36,987 bases of DNA, from positions 1-36,987 of the forward strand of contig DATEQM010000179.1 in the NCBI GenBank assembly GCA_035272605.1, given 5' to 3'. This document shows positions 31,035 to 36,987 of the stretch, piece by piece. How positions within the stretch are numbered: the stretch's first letter is position 1; each line of letters begins with the position of its first letter. The notes below the pieces were generated by a model, which was not told the origin of the DNA, did not search any database, and saw only the letters and a program-made list of their open reading frames with translations. The translations under genes and the position numbers were made by a program. Source of the stretch: JOPF136 sp035272605. Lineage in GTDB: Bacteria; Acidobacteriota; Terriglobia; Acidiferrales; UBA7541.

Positions 31035-31755
31035 GATCACGCGGATGGCCCAGGGCTACTGCATCATCGGCCTGGAGCCCCAGGGGAACGCATTTCGTTC
31101 CGTGCGACCGATGCCTCAGCGGAGCCATGCCTGGGGCCATCCGTGGCCGCACAGTCGCGGGGACCGGCTGCGATTTCGCCTCGCATCGCTCCCCTCGGTG
31201 CGGCCGCACGTGGAGGATTTCCAGGCGGCGGGCGCCCCCGCCTGCACGGGCAGGGTCGCGGAGGGAGAACTGCTGCGCTGCCTGCGCGCGGCAGAGACGG
31301 GCAGGAAGACGGAAGAGTTGTTCGGCAGCGCCTTGCAAACGAATCCACAGGGCGGCGGGGCCGCGTGGGTGAACGCTCGGGAGGCGACGCGCTCGATCTG
31401 CGGGTGCGAATTCCGCTTCGTTCGCTTCCACTGGAAGCTGGACCGGTGGCGCGCGGAGCTCCAGCTCACCTCCGGTGAGAGTCTGAAGAGCCTGCCCATC
31501 GTAGACCGGGATTGGAATGATTTTCTGGACGAGGCGGCAAAGCTCGGCGGGTCGCAGAACCCGCAGGAACGGGTGCGGTCGTTCCTGAACGGCCCGGTGG
31601 CCGCGGCCATCTGGAAAGACGAGAACCGGTTCGCGCGGCTGGGACTGGCTCGCCCAAATCCGCAAGGGGTATGCTGGCTCATGCTGGATTCGCTTTTCCC
31701 TCTACAGAAGCGCGAATGGCTGTCAAAATTTGCCGCGGGTCCGGGAACAACATGA
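31012..31755 (+). CDS. Probable dual-OB-domain protein
   Basis: 247 residues. The N-terminus (MRELILSEITRMAQGYCIIG, then LEPQGNAFRSVRPM) resembles the opening strand pattern of proteins annotated as dual OB-domain-containing: a beta strand, a C-x-[AI]-G segment, and [IS]-[RV]-[RP]-P. OB folds generally bind nucleic acids or oligosaccharides. A second half with FRFVRFHWKLDRWRAELQ, DRDWNDFLDEAA and CWLMLDSLFPLQKREW could be the other OB fold. The start at 31012 (23-nt overlap with the second DUF488 gene) is preferred because the aligned region begins there; ATG at 31045 is the alternative. It ends in an ATGA overlap with the KAS-like gene. The family assignment rests on memory of short motifs, hence the moderate confidence. 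Confidence 0.7.
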   Translation: MRELILSEITRMAQGYCIIGLEPQGNAFRSVRPMPQRSHAWGHPWPHSRGDRLRFRLASLPSVRPHVEDFQAAGAPACTGRVAEGELLRCLRAAETGRKTEELFGSALQTNPQGGGAAWVNAREATRSICGCEFRFVRFHWKLDRWRAELQLTSGESLKSLPIVDRDWNDFLDEAAKLGGSQNPQERVRSFLNGPVAAAIWKDENRFARLGLARPNPQGVCWLMLDSLFPLQKREWLSKFAAGPGTT

Positions 31756-33125
31756 AAAGGAATGAAGAGAAGGTGGACGTAGCGCGCCAGCGGAGTGCGC
31801 GGGACGCACACGCCGTTGTCGAGCGTTGCCTCCGCACCCAGCTTCCGCCAGCGGGCGCGCTCCCCGCGGAAAATACCGACTGGATTGCCAGCGGCCTGCT
31901 GGACTCGATGGCTCATTCCGAGGTGCTCATCTCGATCGAAAAAGCTTCCGGGCTTCCGGGCGTTTTCGACGGGCTTCCGGGCGGGCCTCCGCGGAGCACG
32001 AAAGCCGCCGCAGACTGTCTGGAAGCCGTCCACGCGAAACGCGAGCAAGCAAAGGCGCGCGCTGGCGATGCCGCGCCAGCGGGGGCTGCCTCGCAGGTAG
32101 CGGTGGCGGGGTGGGGCCATTGCGTGGGGTCGGAATCAGTGCCGGCGGCGGCGGTGGAAAAGGAGCACGGGCTGGCGCCCGACACCATTCTTCGGCGCGC
32201 GGGAATTGAGTCGGTGGCCCGCGCCGGGCGCGAGGAAAACGAGCTGGACCTGGCGGCGCGCGCGGCGGAGGCGGCGCTGGCGCGGGCCGGCGCCAAAGCG
32301 TCGTTCGTGGATCACGTGATCGTGACTTCGGAGACGTTTCTTGGGCTTCCGTCCTTGGGATTCGCGTTACATCGCCGGCTGGACTTGAGGGAAGACTGCG
32401 GAGTCCTGGACGTAGGAGGGGCGTGCGCGGGACTGGTGAACGCGCTGTTCGTGGGAACCTCCATTTTGCGGTCTTCCCGCGCGCGCCTGGCGCTCGCCGT
32501 GACGGCGGACGTTCACGGGCCAGCGCTGCGACCGGGCCAAGTGGACGGACGATTTGCCGGCCTGTTCGGGGATGGGGCGAGCGCGTTTGTCCTGCGGCGG
32601 ATGCCGCGCGAGAGCAACGGAGCGCACTACAGTCCCGGAGAATTCGTGCTCGGCTGCACCCCGTCGTCTTCCCCTTCGCGGCTGATCGCGGTGTCACCGG
32701 ACGGACAGGGGGGCGTGCAGCTCGAGTTCGACGGGGATGCGCTGGGCAGAGCCGCGGTGCGCCAGCTCGATTCGCTCCTGCGGCAGCTTGCGGCGCGATC
32801 CGGATGCCGGCTGGAGAGCGCGAGCAGCTTTGCCACGCACCAACCAAATCCCCGTCTGCTGGAGATGCTGGCGCGGCAGAGCGGCCTACCCATGGAGAGA
32901 TTTCCGGTGGTGTGCAAGAGATTCGGCAATCTGGGCTCGTCCACGGCGGGTGTGGCGCTGAGCCTGGCACTCGAGCAGAGCAAGCCGCGAGGGAGCGCAA
33001 AGCCCGGGCCGATTTTTGTGGCGGCGCTAGGGCCTGGCTTGGTGCTGGGTGGATGTGTTCTGCAGTTCGGAGGTGATCTTCTGCCATCCTGCGAGGAGGC
33101 AGGACGGGATGCGCGATCCGTGTGA
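31752..33125 (+). CDS. ACP-like domain fused to a KAS III (FabH-like) ketosynthase
   Basis: 457 residues. Residues ~15-95 resemble an acyl carrier protein: WIASGLLDSMAHSEVLISIE, where Ser52 of LDSM is at the phosphopantetheine attachment position. After an Ala-rich linker (~96-113), residues ~114-445 form a thiolase-fold 3-oxoacyl-ACP synthase III. Cys225 in VGGACAGLVNA, His363 in FATHQPNPRLLEM and Asn393 in FGNLGSSTAG reproduce the FabH triad with near-identical spacing (138 and 30 residues, against 132 and 30 in E. coli FabH). LFGDGASAF is also present. It would condense or transfer acyl groups on its own carrier. The start is in an ATGA overlap with the upstream gene. The earlier in-frame ATG at 31671 is inside the upstream gene and gives a non-homologous extension. 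Confidence 0.85.
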   Translation: MKRNEEKVDVARQRSARDAHAVVERCLRTQLPPAGALPAENTDWIASGLLDSMAHSEVLISIEKASGLPGVFDGLPGGPPRSTKAAADCLEAVHAKREQAKARAGDAAPAGAASQVAVAGWGHCVGSESVPAAAVEKEHGLAPDTILRRAGIESVARAGREENELDLAARAAEAALARAGAKASFVDHVIVTSETFLGLPSLGFALHRRLDLREDCGVLDVGGACAGLVNALFVGTSILRSSRARLALAVTADVHGPALRPGQVDGRFAGLFGDGASAFVLRRMPRESNGAHYSPGEFVLGCTPSSSPSRLIAVSPDGQGGVQLEFDGDALGRAAVRQLDSLLRQLAARSGCRLESASSFATHQPNPRLLEMLARQSGLPMERFPVVCKRFGNLGSSTAGVALSLALEQSKPRGSAKPGPIFVAALGPGLVLGGCVLQFGGDLLPSCEEAGRDARSV

Positions 33126-33450
33126 GCGGCGGCAGAGAGGCGCCATCTTCCGAAATTTCCAGAGGGAGTGGAATCAGTCGTTTTTCGGTGAGGAAGTAGA
33201 CGACGAGGGGCCATCGGAAGTCTGTACTCATGCGTATCGGATGAGGAGAGAAGGTCGGCGGGGCAGGGCATTTTCTGTTACATTTCTACCCAGGGTTCTG
33301 AGGGATCGTCGGGGAGCGTAGAGCGCGCCGTCAGGTAACCATTTGTTTTTCAATGATTTATGTGAGTATGGGATGCGGCGTTCCAGATGCTCATCCTCAC
33401 GCATGGTTTCCAGCGACCTCGGCGATTTGACTCAGGCAAGGAGCGATTCG
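33126..33450 (+). other. Intergenic region, 325 bp, ahead of the pilin cluster
   Basis: AT-rich patches at 33273-33293 and 33339-33366. The promoter of the pilin genes is probably in the second patch (CATTTGTTTTTCAATGATTT), but no clean -35/-10 or -24/-12 pair was found. No riboswitch recognised. Confidence 0.4.
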
Positions 33451-34056
33451 ATGGGGGACAACCGCAAAGCGCATCATCGCGAGGCGCAGGGAGGATTCTC
33501 GCTGCTGGAGATGATGGTGGTGGTGGTGATGATCCTGATCCTATCCGCGATTGCCATTATCAACCTCAACGCCACTCTGCCGCAGCAAGAGGCCACGGCA
33601 GCCATGAACGCTGCCGAGGCGGTGTTCCGCCAGGGGCGGGACTCTGCGATCGCCCAGCGCCGGGCTTATCAGCTCGTGACCACCGCTCCGAATCAACTCG
33701 ATTTGGTGAGGTGGGAGGCCGGCGGCGGGCAGACACTGCTTCCTGTGGTTACGCTGCCTGCCCCGGCGCAGTTCATGATGTATCCAGGCATCCCGGACAC
33801 TCCGGACGGATACGGCCCGTGTTCGAGCGCCCTGTGCTTTCCCGGGTCCAGCGGGCAACAGTGGTGGCTGAGCGACGGCACCTTTGCGGATGTTTCTACA
33901 GGAAATCCGCTGAACGCGACGATCTTCATTGCCGTGCCGGGGAGTTCGGTCACGGATTTGAGGTACAAGAACACGCAGCGCGCATTCACGATTTTGGGGA
34001 CCACGGGCCGGATCCGCGCGTACAAATGGACCGGCGGAAGCTGGGTGTTGGAGTAA
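33451..34056 (+). CDS. Prepilin-like minor pilin, FimT/GspH type
   Basis: 201 residues. It has a class III signal: a basic leader, cleavage site GG followed by FSLLEMMVVVVMILILSAIA. Processing would be after Gly15, leaving N-methyl-Phe and the conserved Glu at +5. After the hydrophobic stalk come a helix with NAAEAVFRQGRDSAIAQRRA and a beta-rich domain, matching FimT/GspH-type minor pilins (RxxAIxxxxxxxL pattern). Secreted to the inner membrane and assembled into a type IV pilus or pseudopilus tip. ATG at 33451 chosen for AAGGAG 8-10 nt upstream; an earlier frame to 33343 is not signal-like. First gene of the minor-pilin cluster. Confidence 0.88.
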   Translation: MGDNRKAHHREAQGGFSLLEMMVVVVMILILSAIAIINLNATLPQQEATAAMNAAEAVFRQGRDSAIAQRRAYQLVTTAPNQLDLVRWEAGGGQTLLPVVTLPAPAQFMMYPGIPDTPDGYGPCSSALCFPGSSGQQWWLSDGTFADVSTGNPLNATIFIAVPGSSVTDLRYKNTQRAFTILGTTGRIRAYKWTGGSWVLE

Positions 34057-34069
34057 GGGGAGAATGCAG

Positions 34070-34627
34070 ATGGAAGGCAACCGAATGAAGGGCAGAGCGC
34101 GTGCGGCGGGTTTCACCCTGATCGAAGCGGCCGTGGCCATCCTGGTTCTGACCGTCGGAGTCGTGGGGATCGCTTCGGTGTTTGTGAGCGGACTGAAAGT
34201 GATGGGCACCTCGCAGGACACCTTTATCGCCAAAGAGAAGGCGGAGGAGGCGATAGAAAGCGTGTTCGCGGGCCGCGACGATCAGAACCTCACCTGGTCG
34301 CAGATCGTCAATGTCACAGGCGTTCCCGGCGCCAGCGGCGGGGTCTTTCTCGACGGACCGCAGGATATCAAAGACCCCGGCGTCGACGGTCTGGTCAACA
34401 CGATTGATGATGGCGTGGAGGAATACATCGTGCTGCCCGGGCCGGATGGCGTGTATGGGACAGGGGATGACATCGATCTCCCACTGTACAAGTTCAAGCG
34501 GGAGATCCTGATCCGGGACGCGGGGATACCCAATGTCAGCCTGCGCACGCTTACGGTGATCATCACGAACTCCTCGACGGGCGCGGTGATCTACCAAATC
34601 CAGACGTATATTTCTCCTTACACGTGA
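34070..34627 (+). CDS. Minor pilin, PilV-like
   Basis: 185 residues with a class III prepilin signal: basic leader, then AAG followed by FTLIEAAVAILVLTVGVVGI, Glu at +5. The remainder has a repeated-turn region rich in Asp/Gly (DGVEEYIVLPGPDGVYGTGD) and a beta-rich C-terminus ending VIYQIQTYISPYT. Order (FimT, PilV, PilW, PilX) supports the name. ATG 34070 fits best to GGGGAG seven bases upstream; 34064 or 34085 (MKGRARAAGFTLIEA) are alternatives. The stop overlaps a possible GTG of the next gene by a few bases. Confidence 0.85.
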   Translation: MEGNRMKGRARAAGFTLIEAAVAILVLTVGVVGIASVFVSGLKVMGTSQDTFIAKEKAEEAIESVFAGRDDQNLTWSQIVNVTGVPGASGGVFLDGPQDIKDPGVDGLVNTIDDGVEEYIVLPGPDGVYGTGDDIDLPLYKFKREILIRDAGIPNVSLRTLTVIITNSSTGAVIYQIQTYISPYT

Positions 34628-34659
34628 TGCCGGGACGGGGTGAGCCAGTGGAGAGAAAC

Positions 34660-35925
34660 ATGAAACGTGAAGCGGGGTTTTCGCTGATCGAGCTGCTGGT
34701 GGCGATGGCGGTGACGCTGATCATCGTGGCCGCCACGCTGGGCCTGTTTGAGTCCGCGCTGCACACCAACGAGTCCAGCCAGCAGTTGAGCAACATGAAC
34801 GGCAACCTGCGCAGCGCCATGAACCTGATGACCCGCGACCTGCTCCAGGCGGGCCAGGGAATTCCCACCGGAGGGGTGCTGATTCCGAGCGGGGCGGGCT
34901 GTAACCCGGTGAATCGTCCGGTGCCGGTTGGGACGTCGACGTTTCCCTACGGCTGTGGCTTTGCAGCCGATCCGAATCTGCCTGCGCTGATCCCCGGCAA
35001 CGCCCTGGGTCCCGCTGTCCCGGACATACCCTCAAAAACGGCAGTCGCTGGAAACCTGCAGAGCCCCATTCTCAACTGGGTCCCCTCGCCGGGTCCGCAG
35101 AGCGATATGGTCACGATGATGTATCAGGATAATACGCTGATCACCGACAGCTTCGTGAACTCCGCGATCTTTACGCCGAACTATCTGATCGCGCTCACGG
35201 CCAACAGCATGACGTTTTCCAACGCCCTGATTTTTACCGTGAATAATAGCCCCAGCATCGGAGACATCTTCGTGGTTACCGGGTCAACCGCGGCAGGCCC
35301 GACGTCCCGCTATGTGGTGATCACGGATGTCACCAGCGGGAGCCAGACGGTCAATTTCAACAGCGCCGACGCGAACGATGCTTTCAACCTGAACCAGCAG
35401 GCCAGCGCGGCCAGCGGGACCATCCAGGACCTGAGCGCCGACTTCGGCCTGGCCTGCCCGCAACCTCCGTACCCGGTGCCGCCCGCGGTTTTGCCGGCGG
35501 GGTGCGTGGCCTATGCACAGCGCGTCCTGATGGTCAGCTACTGGCTGGATATCACCCAGATAGTGAACGGACAAGTGATTCCGCGGCTGATGCGGCAGGT
35601 GGGCCTGGCCTCAGCGGCATCGTGCGCGGCAAATCCGCCGCCCCTCAACGGCTGCCCGCGGCCGGTGGCCGAGGTCATCGAGGGCCTGGAACTCTCCTAC
35701 GACTACGTGAACGGAACAGTCCCGGTGAACAACCAGGTATCGAGCGTGGGCGCGAACGCTGCCTGCGGCGGTTGCGGGATCACCGACAATCAGATCCGCA
35801 AGGTCAACCTGTACTTGGCGGGACGTTCCGACGCCGCGCTCTCTCAGACCGGGCAGTACCTGCGCAACAACATGGCCACGCAGATTGACATCCGAAGCCT
35901 GGCGTTTGTGAGCCGCTACCATTAA
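34660..35925 (+). CDS. Minor pilin, PilW-like
   Basis: 421 residues. A very short leader, MKREAG, is followed by FSLIELLVAMAVTLIIVAAT, with the conserved Glu at +5 of the mature protein. After the stalk comes QQLSNMNGNLRSAMNLMTRD, a helix common to PilW, followed by a long beta-rich region with several cysteines, including pairs near CPQPPYPVP/GC and ACGGCGITDNQIRKVNL, which may form disulfides. It is considerably larger than Neisseria or Pseudomonas PilW (~270-350). GTGGAGAGAAAC is directly upstream of the ATG at 34660; starts at 34624 or 34627 would add 11-12 residues ahead of the signal. Confidence 0.87.
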   Translation: MKREAGFSLIELLVAMAVTLIIVAATLGLFESALHTNESSQQLSNMNGNLRSAMNLMTRDLLQAGQGIPTGGVLIPSGAGCNPVNRPVPVGTSTFPYGCGFAADPNLPALIPGNALGPAVPDIPSKTAVAGNLQSPILNWVPSPGPQSDMVTMMYQDNTLITDSFVNSAIFTPNYLIALTANSMTFSNALIFTVNNSPSIGDIFVVTGSTAAGPTSRYVVITDVTSGSQTVNFNSADANDAFNLNQQASAASGTIQDLSADFGLACPQPPYPVPPAVLPAGCVAYAQRVLMVSYWLDITQIVNGQVIPRLMRQVGLASAASCAANPPPLNGCPRPVAEVIEGLELSYDYVNGTVPVNNQVSSVGANAACGGCGITDNQIRKVNLYLAGRSDAALSQTGQYLRNNMATQIDIRSLAFVSRYH

Positions 35926-35962
35926 GGGAAATTTCACCGAAGAGTAATAAGGAGAAAAGTCC

Positions 35963-36987
35963 ATGGTTGTCAGCCATCATACCCAGACGCAGCGAGGCAT
36001 CGCGCTGATCACGGCGATGCTCATTCTGCTCCTGCTGCTCTCCCTGTCGCTGGGATTCGCGCTTCTGGTGAGCAGCGAGCAGCGGTCGAGCGGGGTGGAC
36101 CTGGATCACAGCCAGGCGTTCTATGCCGCGTATGGAGCCATGGAGGAGATGAACGCGCAACTCGCCTACGTGTTCACCAACACGTACGCTCCCCAGGCCA
36201 GTGACCTCAACCCGATCGTAAAGGCACCCCCGACCTTTTCCGGGGTCTCGTTTTATGATCCCAATAACCTGCCCACGAACAACGGCTACGAGCTCTATTA
36301 CCCTGTGGACAAGAACGGGAATCCCGCGGCTAGCAACGGCCAGATCACTCAGGGGCAGTATGCCGGGTTCCAGGGCCAGATCACCAATTACACGATCATC
36401 GTCAACGCACAGACGCAAAACTATTCCCTGACCACCGGGAATGCCGGGGCGGGAATCATCAACCAGTACGGGTCGGAGGTGCGCCTGGTGCGCACGCTGC
36501 AGACGGTGTCCATCCCCGTTTTCCAGTTCGGCATTTTCTCCGAGACGGACCTGAGTTTCTTCCCTGGCCCGAACTTCAGCTTCGGCGGCGTGGTGGCCAC
36601 GAATGGAGACCTCTACCTGGCAAGCGGAGCCACGCTGACGCTGAGTTCGCAAACCTCGGCCTACGGGGATATCATCACCGACCAGCTTTCCAACGGTCTC
36701 AACAATACCACCAGTCCCACGTTCGCGTCCCAGTATCCAGGTATTGTGCAAGTAACGAATTCGGCGGGCGGCGGGACTTACACTACCCTGGTTACCGGGC
36801 CGGGAGCCGGGAATATGGGGAGTATCACCGGAGGCCCCTCCTTGGACGAAACGGCGAATCCCCTCGTGTGTCCCAAGGGTCCTGGCAGTACCGGCACGCC
36901 CAATTCGAATTGGACCACGATTTCCATCAGCACTTACAAGGGCCAACTGCGCGACGGCGCCTTCGGGTGTTCGCGCGGCACCGGCGC
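35963..36987 (+). CDS. PilX-like pilus assembly protein, runs off window end
   Basis: At least 341 residues are visible and the frame is open at base 36987. The N-terminus is MVVSHHTQTQRGIALITAML followed by ILLLLLSLSLGFALLVSSEQ, the R-G-[IV]-ALI signal-anchor typical of PilX; it is not a classical G/FxxxE prepilin. Next is a helix with FYAAYGAMEEMNAQLAYVF, then a long Gly/Ser/Thr/Asn-rich region (for example GGVVATNGDLYLASGATLTL) resembling beta-helix or adhesin-like repeats. This is longer than simple PilX (~200 residues) and may reflect an extended surface domain. AAGGAG lies ~9 nt upstream of the ATG. The next gene in such clusters is often pilY1, outside this window. Confidence 0.83.
   Translation, partial: MVVSHHTQTQRGIALITAMLILLLLLSLSLGFALLVSSEQRSSGVDLDHSQAFYAAYGAMEEMNAQLAYVFTNTYAPQASDLNPIVKAPPTFSGVSFYDPNNLPTNNGYELYYPVDKNGNPAASNGQITQGQYAGFQGQITNYTIIVNAQTQNYSLTTGNAGAGIINQYGSEVRLVRTLQTVSIPVFQFGIFSETDLSFFPGPNFSFGGVVATNGDLYLASGATLTLSSQTSAYGDIITDQLSNGLNNTTSPTFASQYPGIVQVTNSAGGGTYTTLVTGPGAGNMGSITGGPSLDETANPLVCPKGPGSTGTPNSNWTTISISTYKGQLRDGAFGCSRGTG

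Noticed and set aside
33339..33450. Possible c-di-GMP riboswitch ahead of the pilin cluster
   Set aside because: Considered because pilin genes are often controlled this way, but the conserved GEMM core (tetraloop-receptor pattern) could not be found.

Overview
The window is GC-rich bacterial chromosome, densely coding on both strands. The best guess for the source is an Acidobacteriota (Terriglobia-like) genome. This is an inference from the style of the protein sequences, the mix of house-keeping genes and many short palindromic intergenic repeats; no rRNA or other decisive marker is present.

Layout. 1-1319 (-) is the N-terminal three quarters of lepA. 1467-2001 (+) is a DUF433/DUF5615 toxin-antitoxin pair whose toxin frame is broken. 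2165-3571 holds a small membrane protein, then a strong sigma70-like promoter, a ~500-nt structured leader and a small unknown protein. 3765-10131 (+) carries a TPR/degenerate-GGDEF protein, a 3-hydroxyacyl-CoA dehydrogenase and enoyl-CoA hydratase pair (beta-oxidation or butanoyl metabolism), an EcsC-like protein, and ribH-nusB. 10357-13965 (-) carries a PhzF-family protein, a phosphohexomutase and a MutM-like DNA glycosylase. 14292-16103 (+) has an O-methyltransferase and a membrane protein. A decayed pRiA4b ORF-3-like fragment follows at 16153-16332 (-). 16464-20494 (-) is a compact coaD - aminotransferase - manA - manC cluster; with the phosphohexomutase it supplies the steps from fructose-6-phosphate to GDP-mannose.

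20948-27189 (+) is a complete iron-sulfur cluster assembly operon in the order iscR-iscS-iscU-iscA-hscB-hscA-fdx-iscX. It has a recognisable promoter and a dyad near the expected transcription start, and palindromic repeats lie in several of its gaps. tRNA-Glu(UUC) and a STAS-domain protein follow.

28400-33125 (+) is the least explained part: a Bax-inhibitor-1-like membrane protein, a stand-alone SpoT-like HD hydrolase, then four tightly coupled genes (two different DUF488 proteins, a protein resembling dual-OB-fold proteins, and an ACP-like domain fused to a KAS III-like thiolase fold with an intact Cys-His-Asn triad). This is the best candidate for an undescribed system. 33451-36987 (+) is a minor-pilin cluster (FimT/GspH-, PilV-, PilW- and PilX-like) that runs off the window end.

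Identifications rest on motif reading and family knowledge; no database search was run.
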